The notes under the pieces were generated by a model. It was not told the origin of the DNA and searched no databases. It saw nothing but the letters and a program-made list of their open reading frames with translations. From Mucilaginibacter jinjuensis (GTDB lineage: Bacteria; Bacteroidota; Bacteroidia; Sphingobacteriales; Sphingobacteriaceae): DNA of 64,000 nucleotides. The translations under genes were made by a program, and so were the position numbers. The stretch is taken from the NCBI RefSeq assembly GCF_028596025.1, contig NZ_CP117167.1, forward strand, positions 4,898,001 through 4,962,000, in the 5' to 3' direction. Below are positions 19,365 to 28,695 of this stretch, piece by piece; position 1 is the stretch's first letter, and each line of letters begins with the position of its first letter.

Positions 19365-19443
19365 AATATCGAATAATGAATTTCCAATATTGAATAATGA
19401 ATGCCTTCGATGTTGGGAATTCAATATTCATTATTCGATATTG
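19365..19443. repeat. AT-rich palindrome, type G
   Basis: TAATATCGAATAATGAA at the left is inverted at the right (TTCATTATTCGATATT), with an inner pair around CCAATATTGAA. Similar words recur at 23518-23600 and 40290-40330. Confidence 0.75.
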
Positions 19444-19451
19444 TTAAACGA

Positions 19452-19487
19452 AATTGCCTCGTAGAAGCTTAACCCTACGAGGCAATT
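19452..19487. terminator. Terminator-like hairpin between convergent genes
   Basis: A 13-bp perfect stem AATTGCCTCGTAG with a 10-nt loop lies between the DinB gene and the convergent hydrolase gene. T-tracts on either side are weak, so efficiency is uncertain. Confidence 0.7.
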
Positions 19488-19511
19488 AGTATCTATCCAG
19501 AAGATGCTTCT

Positions 19512-20819
19512 TTACTTCAGCTTATTAATAAAATCAACCACTCCGGTAACCAGTTCTGGTTTTATCGGTAAATCTGGTTGGGTGTAGGTTTCCATATTTT
19601 TATCTTTATCTGCCGGGGCATCTTTTAAAACATAGTTCATGTTGGGGATATTTAACAAAATCGCCTCACTTTTGGCTTTCTTAAAATTATAGCCTTCATC
19701 AGCTTTTACCTGCAGGTCTGTACTGCCTTGTACAATCAGTACAGGTATTTTCAGCTTTTTAAATTCTTTAATTGGCGCATAACGCATCCAGGTTAACAGA
19801 AAAGGTTGGATGCTTGGGCGGATGTATGGATATAGCGAGGCATCAATCTCCTGCTGTACTTTACCTCTGCGGGCTAAGCTATCAACCGCATTGCCAAAAC
19901 GGGTAGAGATATAATCAGGTAACCTTTTTGCCTGCTCTTTCAATACCAGGTATGCCGGCTGGCTGGCGCCTTCTACAGAAATATAAGCACCTGCGGGCGT
20001 TTCTTCACAGGCAATCATACCCACTAACGAGCCTTCGCCATGGCCTAATACAATTACTTTAGAAAACCGCGGATCATCATGCAGTTTATTAATCAGCGCC
20101 ATTGCATCTTCAATATAATCTTCAATATGCAGCTGATCTTCTTTGGTCGAACTTACACTTTCGCCTACCATGCGTTTATCGTACCTTAAACTGGCAATAC
20201 CGCTTTTGCCTAAAGCCACGGTCAGTTCTTTGTAGCTATTGGCGTTAATATTCTGTTTAACATTATTGCCGTTACGATCTGTATAGCCCGATGCACCAAC
20301 AATAAGTACAACAGGTACCTTACCGCTGGCATTTGCAGGCATGGTTAAAGTACCAACCAAACTGCCCGAAAAACCTTTTACAGAGTAGGTTGATTCGCCC
20401 AATGCAGGGTCAACATTTAAACGTTTAAGTGCTTCTGCAGCTTTGGCAGCATCAGAGGGGCTGGTGTAATTATCAAAAAGCAAGCCCCCCATCTGGTCTT
20501 TATCATTCAGGCTAACTTTCATAGCCATGATAGATTTGGTAAAGTTTACCTTGTAGGTAGCCACACCCTGATCAAAACTTACGAATGATATTTGCTGCAG
20601 CCTGCCCAATTGCGATTGCAACTGGTTGATCATTACCTGATTTTTTTCTTCGGGCAAAGATACGCGCACCTCTGGCGAGAACATACTGAATATGCTATCG
20701 GGCTGATTGAGGTTGTAATACTGCTGAAAACGTGTAATCGCAACTTTATAGTTCTTGGGTTCTGACTGGGCGTACGCATTTACTGCTATCACAATAAATA
20801 CAAAAAGCAATTTCTTCAT
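19512..20819 (-). CDS. Secreted alpha/beta hydrolase with N-terminal DUF3887-like domain
   Basis: 435 residues from the chosen ATG at 20819, which gives a clean signal peptide (MKKLLFVFIVIAVNAYAQ). A longer frame to 20861 adds 14 residues and spoils it. Residues about 20-115 resemble DUF3887, a cystatin/SnoaL-like domain that often precedes a hydrolase. The rest is an alpha/beta hydrolase with the nucleophile Ser264 in GHGEGSLVG. Candidates for the acid and His are in LIVQGSTDLQVKADEGYN and near the C-terminus. Probable esterase or peptidase of the periplasm; substrate unknown. Confidence 0.85.
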   Translation of the reverse strand: MKKLLFVFIVIAVNAYAQSEPKNYKVAITRFQQYYNLNQPDSIFSMFSPEVRVSLPEEKNQVMINQLQSQLGRLQQISFVSFDQGVATYKVNFTKSIMAMKVSLNDKDQMGGLLFDNYTSPSDAAKAAEALKRLNVDPALGESTYSVKGFSGSLVGTLTMPANASGKVPVVLIVGASGYTDRNGNNVKQNINANSYKELTVALGKSGIASLRYDKRMVGESVSSTKEDQLHIEDYIEDAMALINKLHDDPRFSKVIVLGHGEGSLVGMIACEETPAGAYISVEGASQPAYLVLKEQAKRLPDYISTRFGNAVDSLARRGKVQQEIDASLYPYIRPSIQPFLLTWMRYAPIKEFKKLKIPVLIVQGSTDLQVKADEGYNFKKAKSEAILLNIPNMNYVLKDAPADKDKNMETYTQPDLPIKPELVTGVVDFINKLK

Positions 20820-21028
20820 TCGTATACTTAGATTAAGGGCGAAGTTAATTATCTTCATCAATATTAGGGATGCAAACTAAGTGTCTTATCAATTTTTAAA
20901 ACAGAGCCTGTGTTCAAATAATTTGTAACCAAAATAGTATTAAAACGTAAAAATATCATACTACGCAAAAAACTTATCAATAAGTTTTTAAATTAGTCGG
21001 TCTAAACCACACGATACTGAGTTTTTGA

Positions 21029-23488
21029 ATGAAAAAAACGTTTACCTGTCTTTTATTAGTCCTTTTTGTCAGTATTGTTCGTTACACTTATGCGCAAACT
21101 AAGATTTCCGGCCTGCAAGGTAAAATAATCAACGAAAGTTATGCGGCCGCCGAAGCTGCCACTATAGTATTGATACGTTACCGCGACTCTGTAAGCATGC
21201 AGACAACTTTAAGCGATAGAAACGGAGTTTTTGTATTTAATAGTATTAAGCCCGATAAGTATTTACTTCAGATCACTAAAACCGGGTATCATAAAATATT
21301 CAGCGGGCCTTACGTAGTTAGTGCAGGGCGCATTATTATTATTGATTCTATTAAGATGCAGCCTGCTACGGTTAACCTCAATGAAGTTGTAATAACCGAA
21401 AAACGTAAATACTACGAGGTTAAACCCGATAAAACTGTTTTAAATTTAGACAGAAGCATCCTGGCAAGGGGTTCCTCTGTTTTTAATATACTCACTACGG
21501 CCCCCGGCATTAAAACTAACAACAACGGCGATATTTTTTTACGTGCCGGGCTAAGGGCTGCCATATTTGTTAATGGTAAACAATTACGCCTGGAGGGTGA
21601 TGACCTTACCTCTTACTTGCAAAGCTTACCAACTGCCGATGTAGACCAGGTAGAACTGATCCAAAACCCATCGGCCAAATACGATGCTTCGGGCTCGGGC
21701 GGCATCATTAACATCATCTTAAAAAAGGGTAAAAACATCGGTTTTAATGGCAACGTAACAGCCAATGCCGGTTATGGCAACTTTGGCAAAGGCGGCACTA
21801 CATTTAATGGCAATTACCGATCGCAACAATTAAACGTTTTTGGGGGCATTGGTTATAAATATGTTAAAACAGATCATACTATAAATAACCTGCGCAATGT
21901 TAATGCAGGCGATGTTACCACGTTTGATACCCGTTATTACAGTACACAAAGCACCCCCTCTTTAGATTATCGTGCCGGGGCGGATTATTTTATCAATCCT
22001 ACGCACACCATTGGGTTCTTAATAAAGGGATCGGCCGAGACCAGCAAGTTTGATAAGCAAACCAACACTTACATGTCTGTTAATGGTGCAGCCGATTCTA
22101 CCATTACCACATTATCAAACCTTAAGCGTAAAAGAGATTTTATTAGCTATAACCTTAATTATGCCGGTGCCATTGGGCATACCAAGCAAATGCTTAGCGC
22201 CGATGCAGATCTGTCTATCCTAAACCGTCAGTCTAATGAGAATATTGTAAGCCGTGGCAACCCAACATCCTCACCTACGCAAGTTTTCCTCAAAGGGCCA
22301 GCCTATGATAATGATACACTGCATAATTATGCCCCAACCCGTCTTATTAATGAATCGATAAAGGTTGATTACAGTACGCCCATTACTAAAACGAGCAAAC
22401 TGGAAGCCGGCTTAAAGGCCAGCTATGTAAAAAGCGATAATACCCAAACCTTTGCCGCGCTTATTAACAATGTATACGAGCCGGTACCTATGTTTACCAG
22501 CCAATTTAATTACACCGAGAAAAAAACTACAGCTTATGTAAATTATACCGGCAGCAGCAAAAAGTTTAACTATACCATTGGCTTAAGGGTTGAACATTTG
22601 GTATCTGATGCCAATACCCCAACCATGTTACATGATGTTAAGCGGGATACTACTGCCTTTTACCCTTCTGTACAGCTTGATTATAATATAGGCAGCTCAC
22701 AGCAGCTTAGCTTTATTTATAACCACCGTACCGAACAGCCTGCTTATGAAAGCCTTAACCCCACTGTAAGTTACCAGGACAATTACAACTACCGTACTGG
22801 AAATGCGTATCTGCGCCCGGCATTTGTCGATTATTTTCAGCTGTCGTATGCCGGCAAATCAAACTACCTTGTTTCGCTGTACGCCTCTACCGTGAGCGAC
22901 TTTTTTGAATTCAGCTATTTCTCACAAAATGATGCTACCAAGGTTTTAGTAACAACCAAACGTAACCTTAAAAGAGTGAACGATTACGGCGTTAAGCTCG
23001 CCTTGCCGCTGAGATTAACAAAATGGTGGGATATTAATTTCAATCCCGATTTTTCTTATTACCAGTTTATAGATTACCAGGGCTACTTAAATAAATGGTC
23101 GAAAGATCTGATCCTTGACCTTGATCAGAATTTTACGATCGGCAAAACTATCTCCGCCACTTTAAATACCCATTACGAGTCGAGCGTATTTTATGGTCTT
23201 TCATACAATAAACCGGTGTTTATCATGAACCCCGGCATCAGTAAACAAGTATTAAATAAAGCGGCAACTATCAATTTAAGCGTTTCTGATCTTTTTAACA
23301 CCTATAAAGACCGCTACCAAACCATGTACAGAAACCTGGATATTACCTCGTACGATAAAAAGGAAACGCGGATTATAAACCTAAGCTTTGTTTATAATTT
23401 TGGTAAGCGTACTGTTAAAGGCGCTCGTAAACATACCACAGGTAATAGCGATGAAGTGAAAAGAATGTCTGGCGGTGGCGGTAATTAA
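21029..23488 (+). CDS. TonB-dependent receptor-like outer membrane beta-barrel protein
   Basis: 819 residues. Signal peptide at 1-22 (ending TYAQ). Residues about 25-115 are a carboxypeptidase-regulatory-like domain. Residues about 130-235 are a plug-like domain (VVITEKRKYYEVKPDKTVLNLD, QVELIQNPSAKYDASGSGGIINIILKK). The remainder is a barrel of the OMP_b-brl_3 type, with the extensive aromatic-rich strands and a tail of charged and Gly residues (SGGGGN). This family is thought to import or export unknown ligands, with energy from TonB. It lacks an adjacent SusD gene, so it is not a typical polysaccharide utilisation pair. Confidence 0.88.
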   Translation: MKKTFTCLLLVLFVSIVRYTYAQTKISGLQGKIINESYAAAEAATIVLIRYRDSVSMQTTLSDRNGVFVFNSIKPDKYLLQITKTGYHKIFSGPYVVSAGRIIIIDSIKMQPATVNLNEVVITEKRKYYEVKPDKTVLNLDRSILARGSSVFNILTTAPGIKTNNNGDIFLRAGLRAAIFVNGKQLRLEGDDLTSYLQSLPTADVDQVELIQNPSAKYDASGSGGIINIILKKGKNIGFNGNVTANAGYGNFGKGGTTFNGNYRSQQLNVFGGIGYKYVKTDHTINNLRNVNAGDVTTFDTRYYSTQSTPSLDYRAGADYFINPTHTIGFLIKGSAETSKFDKQTNTYMSVNGAADSTITTLSNLKRKRDFISYNLNYAGAIGHTKQMLSADADLSILNRQSNENIVSRGNPTSSPTQVFLKGPAYDNDTLHNYAPTRLINESIKVDYSTPITKTSKLEAGLKASYVKSDNTQTFAALINNVYEPVPMFTSQFNYTEKKTTAYVNYTGSSKKFNYTIGLRVEHLVSDANTPTMLHDVKRDTTAFYPSVQLDYNIGSSQQLSFIYNHRTEQPAYESLNPTVSYQDNYNYRTGNAYLRPAFVDYFQLSYAGKSNYLVSLYASTVSDFFEFSYFSQNDATKVLVTTKRNLKRVNDYGVKLALPLRLTKWWDINFNPDFSYYQFIDYQGYLNKWSKDLILDLDQNFTIGKTISATLNTHYESSVFYGLSYNKPVFIMNPGISKQVLNKAATINLSVSDLFNTYKDRYQTMYRNLDITSYDKKETRIINLSFVYNFGKRTVKGARKHTTGNSDEVKRMSGGGGN

Positions 23489-23517
23489 CCCCCAATGTGG
23501 GTAAGTTAAAGATTAAC

Positions 23518-23600
23518 AATATCGAATAATGAATTTTGAATTTCCAACATCGAAGTTTTCCTTCACTATTCAATAGTGGACATTCTGTGTTCGATATTAA
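23518..23600. repeat. AT-rich palindrome, type G
   Basis: AATATCGAATAATGAATTTT at the left and TGTGTTCGATATT at the right are inverted and imperfect. It lies between two convergent genes. Confidence 0.65.
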
Positions 23601-23624
23601 ATTCGTTATCTTAATAACGCTGAA

Positions 23625-24011
23625 CTACCCTCCGTGCCCGGTTAGCATAGCCGAAATAATAATTAGCAATACCAGCAAAGTAATACCTACATAGAGGTAA
23701 TCTTTCTCGATCATAAACCCTATTGCCGAAAATATGATCCGCAGTACCGGGGTGGCAATCAGCAAAATAATACCTGCTTGTATAATAGCGCGCCCGCGAC
23801 CATCTAAAATACCATGAAAAATTCCGGGCAATGTGTGCACAAAATCGGGTACTCCTTTAAACTCGTGGTAATCTATGTGTTCGCTGCTGTGGCGGCTCAG
23901 GTAAATTACCCCGCCGATAAAAACAACAAGCATCGATACAAAAACGCCGGCGCGTAATACCCAGCCAATAATGGCCTGCATGTCGGTATCTTTAAATTTT
24001 GTATTTGCCAT
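23625..24011 (-). CDS. DUF1634 membrane protein
   Basis: 128 residues with three transmembrane helices (about 13-35, 70-92, 100-122). The family is found next to TauE/SafE sulfite exporter-like permeases and is thought to be an accessory subunit. Here it begins 2 nt after the stop of the TauE gene, so the pair is translationally linked. Function beyond this association is unknown. Confidence 0.88.
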   Translation of the reverse strand: MANTKFKDTDMQAIIGWVLRAGVFVSMLVVFIGGVIYLSRHSSEHIDYHEFKGVPDFVHTLPGIFHGILDGRGRAIIQAGIILLIATPVLRIIFSAIGFMIEKDYLYVGITLLVLLIIISAMLTGHGG

Positions 24012-24013
24012 TG

Positions 24014-24853
24014 TTATATCTTTCCGCTTAAACCGTTATAAATCATTTGTCCGGCCAGTATGGTTACAATAACCGCAAATACCCAGCGCAACCAGCCGGA
24101 TGAATTGGAGTTTACCAATATTTTAGAACCTGTTAAAGCGCCCAGTAAAACCCCGATAACCACAGGCATAGCCAATGCCGGGTCTATGTATCCACGTTGC
24201 AGGTAAACCACCGCACTTGCCGCCGCTGTAACCCCAATCATAAAATTACTGGTGGTGGTTGATACTTTAAACGGTACGCGCATTATGCTATCCATAGCTA
24301 CCACCTTTAGCGAGCCCGATCCGATACCCAGTAAGCCCGATATAATGCCGGCAAACAGCATCATCACAAAACCACCACCTACGTTGCGTATGCCATATTT
24401 AACCACTTCGCCATCGGCAGTGGGATAGCTTCCGTTCAGTTTAAGTTTTTGCGCCCAATGGCTTTCAGTCTGTAAAACAGTAGTATCTTTTTTACGAAGC
24501 GACATGATGGCCGAAAAGATGAGTATCACCCCAAATATTACTGCAATAACCGGCGCATGGATCAGTAATGAAAGCATAGCACCTATTAAAGCTCCTGTGG
24601 TAGTGGCGATCTCGAGGAACATGCCGATACGCATATTGGTAATCCCCTCTTTAACATACGCCGCTGCCGAACCCGATGAAGTAGCAATAACCGATACCAG
24701 CGATGCCCCAATGGCATAATGAATATTTACACCCAGACCGATAGTGAGTAAAGGGATAATCACTACGCCGCCACCCAGGCCGGTTAGTGAACCTAACAAG
24801 CCGGCGAAATAAGAACCTACCAGTATAATTAATGTTAAAACGAGTACCGACAT
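24014..24853 (-). CDS. Sulfite exporter TauE/SafE family permease
   Basis: 279 residues, with seven or eight predicted transmembrane helices and the two repeated glycine-rich blocks of the family (GLLGSLTGLGGGVVIIPLLT near residue 20 and GIISGLLGIGSGSLKVVAMD near 175). Members move sulfite, sulfoacetate or other small anions. It is the first gene of a two-gene unit with DUF1634. The substrate cannot be read from the sequence. Confidence 0.9.
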   Translation of the reverse strand: MSVLVLTLIILVGSYFAGLLGSLTGLGGGVVIIPLLTIGLGVNIHYAIGASLVSVIATSSGSAAAYVKEGITNMRIGMFLEIATTTGALIGAMLSLLIHAPVIAVIFGVILIFSAIMSLRKKDTTVLQTESHWAQKLKLNGSYPTADGEVVKYGIRNVGGGFVMMLFAGIISGLLGIGSGSLKVVAMDSIMRVPFKVSTTTSNFMIGVTAAASAVVYLQRGYIDPALAMPVVIGVLLGALTGSKILVNSNSSGWLRWVFAVIVTILAGQMIYNGLSGKI

Positions 24854-25051
24854 GTAAAGCAGCAGTATTGAGCCCGCTAAATTAGCAAATACTTTTTTAG
24901 CTCTCTGGTTTTTAATGTAACGTTAATCTTAATATTAAACACAAAATGGCTGCGTTGTATAAAAACAATATTTGTCGAAGGAAGCTTGGCTTTTTTATCT
25001 ATCTGTAGATAATTAAATACAAATAGCTACTTTAACCGTTTATAACATTGT

Positions 25052-26419
25052 ATGAGAATTAAGCACTGCCTTTTTATATTATTTTGCCTGATGAGTTGCA
25101 GGCTATTCGCTCAAAGCAAGCTGCCTGCTAATATGTTTTTACGCAAACTGCCTAACGGTTTGGATGTACTAGTGATTGAAGACAATAGCGTACCCCTTGC
25201 AACGGTAATGATTACCTGCAAAAATGGTTCATTTACCGAAACACCGCAGTTTAACGGACTGAGCCATCTGTACGAGCACATGTTTTTTAAGGCCAATAAA
25301 GACTACCCTTCGCAGGAAGAGTTTATGAACCGCATCAGCGAGTTGGGGATCGACTTTAATGGCTCTACCACTTACGAAAATGTGAACTACTACTTTACCC
25401 TGCCCAGCGCCAATTTAAAACCGGGACTGGAGCTGATGAACTCATCTATCCGTTACCCGTTATTCAACCCCGAAGAAATGGCAAAGGAAAACATCGTGGT
25501 TGATGACGAATTTCAACGCCATGAATCGACCCCGGCTTTTGCTTTGATTGATAGCATGGACCATAAAATGTGGGGCAAGCTATACAGCCGTAAAAACCCA
25601 ACCGGCGATCATAACGTGATCCGCTCGGCTACACCGGCTTTGATGGATTCGATCAAGAATAAATATTATTATCCTAACAACGCCATGCTCACTATCGCCG
25701 GTGATGTAAAACATGACGCGGTATTTAGTGAGGTTGAAGCCCTGTTTGGCAGCTGGCAACCCTCTGCCTTCGATCCATTCAAAAAATGGCCGATCCCGGA
25801 GTTTAAGCCATTAACTAAAGTTGATTATTTCGTGGTGAAATCGAACCTCACTAATGTGCCATTTATCCAGATGGCCTGGTTTGGGCCAGATACTCGTACC
25901 GATATACCATCAACTTATGCAGCCGATGTGTTCTCTTATATCCTCGATCAAAACTCGTCGAAACTAAGTAAAGCGCTCATCCAATCCGGACTAGCGCTGA
26001 ATGTAGATTTCAGTTATTTAACGCTGAGGCATACCGGGCCCATTACATTAACCGTAGTACCCAACCCTACCAAAGTGGCCGAATGCTTTGCAGAGATCAA
26101 GCACCAGATCTCACTTTGGGATACGCCCGATTACGTTACCGACGAACAACTGGAAACTGCTAAGCGCAAGCTAGAAATTAAACAGATCCGCGAAGCAGAA
26201 GTAACCAGCGATTTTACCCAGGTGCTCTCATTCTGGTGGGCATCGGCATCCATCGATTATTTTAATACTTATAACGACAACCTTAAAAAAATGACGAAGG
26301 ACGATCTGCGGGCTTATGTACGCAAATACATCATCAACAAACCCTACTGTGCAGGCCTGTTAATTAATCCTGCCATGGAACAACAAGTTGCGCCGGAAAC
26401 ATTTTTTAAAGCAAAATAA
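25052..26419 (+). CDS. M16 family zinc metallopeptidase, catalytic subunit
   Basis: 455 residues. Signal peptide at 1-21 (ending LFAQ). It carries the inverted zinc motif HLYEH at 72-76 (HxxEH), the hallmark of M16 peptidases (insulinase, mitochondrial processing peptidase, bacterial PqqL/YhfN types). The third ligand Glu is expected about 75 residues later, in the ENIVVDDEF region. With the next gene it probably forms a heterodimer, as in the M16B class. Periplasmic location is inferred from the signal peptide. Confidence 0.93.
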   Translation: MRIKHCLFILFCLMSCRLFAQSKLPANMFLRKLPNGLDVLVIEDNSVPLATVMITCKNGSFTETPQFNGLSHLYEHMFFKANKDYPSQEEFMNRISELGIDFNGSTTYENVNYYFTLPSANLKPGLELMNSSIRYPLFNPEEMAKENIVVDDEFQRHESTPAFALIDSMDHKMWGKLYSRKNPTGDHNVIRSATPALMDSIKNKYYYPNNAMLTIAGDVKHDAVFSEVEALFGSWQPSAFDPFKKWPIPEFKPLTKVDYFVVKSNLTNVPFIQMAWFGPDTRTDIPSTYAADVFSYILDQNSSKLSKALIQSGLALNVDFSYLTLRHTGPITLTVVPNPTKVAECFAEIKHQISLWDTPDYVTDEQLETAKRKLEIKQIREAEVTSDFTQVLSFWWASASIDYFNTYNDNLKKMTKDDLRAYVRKYIINKPYCAGLLINPAMEQQVAPETFFKAK

Positions 26420-26511
26420 TTGAGAAGCAAGAGACAAGAGACAGGAATCAAGACAGGAAATTTAGAGGAATCAGGAATCGAGAGTCAAGAATCGAGACCG
26501 AGAACTCACTC
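26420..26511. repeat. Low-complexity intergenic tract
   Basis: Repeats of AAGAGACAAGAGACAGGAAT and GAGTCAAGAATCGAGA variants between the two M16 genes. Similar words occur at 4757-4795, 15632-15670, 15797-15838 and 16932-16972. Confidence 0.6.
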
Positions 26512-26563
26512 TGGTTCAAAACAAATAATTCTGATAATTCCCAAATTCAGTAAATTCTGATCA

Positions 26564-27880
26564 ATGAAGAAACTCATAACCACCATATTCACACTATGCT
26601 TTATCTATAGCATAAGCATAGCCCAAACCTTGCCAACCAATACCACCACTTCTTTTATGGTGAATGGGTTAAAGGTAATTTTTAAACCTACTGTTAAAGA
26701 GGTAATCAGCGTTCGGATGTATTTCCGCGGCGGGGTATACAACTACCCCGGCACGATGGCAGGGATAGAAAGCCTGGCGCTTAAAGCCGCTACCGAATGC
26801 GGTACCAAGAAATATAATGCCGATAAATTTCGAGATCTGGCCGATGAGTTTGGTGTATCCATAGGCGGTTCATCAACTTACGATTATGGTAACATCGGCA
26901 TCGACTGCGTGGCCAAATACTTTAACCAAAGCTGGGATCTTTTTGCCGAAGCCATTAATAACCCCGTGTTTGATAATGCCGAAGTACAATTGTTAAAAAG
27001 CAAGCAGATCACCGTCATTAACGGCCAGCAAAGCGACCCCGACCAGCACCTCGACGATTTGCAGGTGCAAACCGCCTTTGCAGGCACACCTTACGCCACC
27101 GACCCGGATGGTACAGAACAAAGCCTAACCGCACTAAGCAGCACTGATCTGAAAGAATATTACTACAACCTGCTCAATAAAAACCGCATGTTTATTGTGG
27201 TAGCCGGTAATATTACCCGCCAGCAAATTGAGGAAAAGATCAAAGCTTCTTTCACTTCGCTGCCGGCAAAACCTTACACCCCGCCCGTTCGCCAGGCACC
27301 GGTTTGGAAAGAAAATAAGGTTTATGTAGAAAGCCGTGCACTGGCTACCAACTACATAAGCGCGGCATTTAACGCACCACCAGTAAATAGCCCCGAGTTT
27401 CTGGCTTACCGCATGGGTATTTCGGCCTTTGGTGGCACGCTGTTTAATGAGCTTCGCACTAAACTAAATTTGTCTTATGATCCTGGTGCTTATGCCGTAT
27501 CGCAACTCATGTCGTATGGCATTATCCATGTAAGTACCAACAGCCCTAAAGAAGCCATTGAGGCAACAGATCGTACCCTGAGCCGCCTGAAAGAGCTGGG
27601 CATATCAGACGAAGGACTTAAATATCTTAAAGGTAGCTTTATCACCTCCAACTACATAAAAGAGCAGGGCTCAGGTGCAATTACTGCCAACCTCGGTTCG
27701 GCCGAAATTAATGGTGGATGGGAGTACGCTGATAAACTACCTGCCATGATTAACGCTATCACTGTAGACCAGATTAACGCTGCCATGCTCAAATACATCG
27801 GCGGCCTCCGCTGGACGTATATTGGCGATCCCGAACTGGCAAAAAAAGCCGAAGATGCCTTTAGCACCCAAGTGCATTAA
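26564..27880 (+). CDS. M16 family peptidase-like protein, non-catalytic partner
   Basis: 438 residues with signal peptide (1-20, ending IAQ) and the same overall M16 fold as the preceding protein. At the position of the HxxEH motif it reads GIESLALKAATECGT, with no histidine pair, so it should not bind zinc. In M16B systems one subunit is catalytic and the other degenerate, and together they form the active chamber. The two genes lie 144 bp apart on the same strand. The C-terminal half keeps the R/Y-rich segment (FNELRTKLNLSYDPGAY) used for substrate binding in the family. Confidence 0.92.
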   Translation: MKKLITTIFTLCFIYSISIAQTLPTNTTTSFMVNGLKVIFKPTVKEVISVRMYFRGGVYNYPGTMAGIESLALKAATECGTKKYNADKFRDLADEFGVSIGGSSTYDYGNIGIDCVAKYFNQSWDLFAEAINNPVFDNAEVQLLKSKQITVINGQQSDPDQHLDDLQVQTAFAGTPYATDPDGTEQSLTALSSTDLKEYYYNLLNKNRMFIVVAGNITRQQIEEKIKASFTSLPAKPYTPPVRQAPVWKENKVYVESRALATNYISAAFNAPPVNSPEFLAYRMGISAFGGTLFNELRTKLNLSYDPGAYAVSQLMSYGIIHVSTNSPKEAIEATDRTLSRLKELGISDEGLKYLKGSFITSNYIKEQGSGAITANLGSAEINGGWEYADKLPAMINAITVDQINAAMLKYIGGLRWTYIGDPELAKKAEDAFSTQVH

Positions 27881-27910
27881 TGCTTTAATCCAGAGTAGAC
27901 AGCTTTTCAA

Positions 27911-28014
27911 CCTCTCTCCTTGGGGGAGGGGTGCGGCTACTTGTGTAATGGCAGGGAGGGGTCACTCCCATGCAAAGCAATTACAAAACCTCCCTCTATC
28001 TCCCAAGAGAGGGA
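27911..28014. repeat. Palindromic repeat type D
   Basis: Contains CTCCTTGGGGGAGGGGTGCGG at the left with an inverted CTCCCAAGAGAGGGA at the right. It lies between the convergent M16 partner and DoxX-like genes and is related to 32361-32463 and 45901-45963. Confidence 0.75.
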
Positions 28015-28027
28015 CTATCTGCATTTG

Positions 28028-28498
28028 TTAAAAAGGGAACGGATGTATGATAGCGAAATAATAAGTCCACACGATAAGGAATAACTGCATCGGGATACGG
28101 AAAATAAGATAGTATATCCCCGGGCCGCTAAAGTCGCCCTCCTCCATATTTACGCGGCGTTGGGTTGCATAAACGTTGGCGGGTAGCATAGCGATTAGAA
28201 ATATCACCAGTAGATAACCTGCTGTTACACGGGTTTCGTAGATCATGATACCGGCTGCACCTGCAATTTCAATAATACCGGTAATTAATATAATGAGTTT
28301 TTTTAGTGGATTTGGGATAAAAGGAGGCACCATCAGTATCATACCTTTTATAAAAACAAAGTGTGCTATTGAGGTAAACAACAGCATTACGCACAAAGCC
28401 AGCCGACCGCTGAAATACAAATCTTCACGCTGATGAAATGCGTAACTAAAAAGCATTGATAATGCAAAAACAGACACCAAAACAATGAGTGGTTTCAT
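28028..28498 (-). CDS. DoxX-like four-helix membrane protein
   Basis: 156 residues from ATG 28498, where the frame turns into a hydrophobic helix (MKPLIVLVSVFALSMLFSY). The open frame extends 24 residues further upstream but that part is polar and does not look like part of the protein. Four transmembrane helices are visible (about 3-20, 37-55, 67-90, 94-112, with another at the C-terminus). The short FSGRLALCVMLLFTSIAHF stretch is typical of DoxX/DoxD-like proteins. Some DoxX-like proteins act in redox or sulfur oxidation, but the role here is unknown. Confidence 0.7.
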   Translation of the reverse strand: MKPLIVLVSVFALSMLFSYAFHQREDLYFSGRLALCVMLLFTSIAHFVFIKGMILMVPPFIPNPLKKLIILITGIIEIAGAAGIMIYETRVTAGYLLVIFLIAMLPANVYATQRRVNMEEGDFSGPGIYYLIFRIPMQLFLIVWTYYFAIIHPFPF

Positions 28499-28695
28499 GT
28501 AAAAAGCGTTAGGGGTAAATAATTTACAATTGGTTAACATAAATGTAGTTAATCTGTTGTTTTCCTGCACATTTCCACTAAACTTTTTTCAACAAAAAAT
28601 AGCCTCAGCCTGTTGTTATGTGTAAGTTTGATATAAAAGATTTATACACTGTAAAGTGGTTAATCATATCATCATACCCTTAATAAAACATCGCT

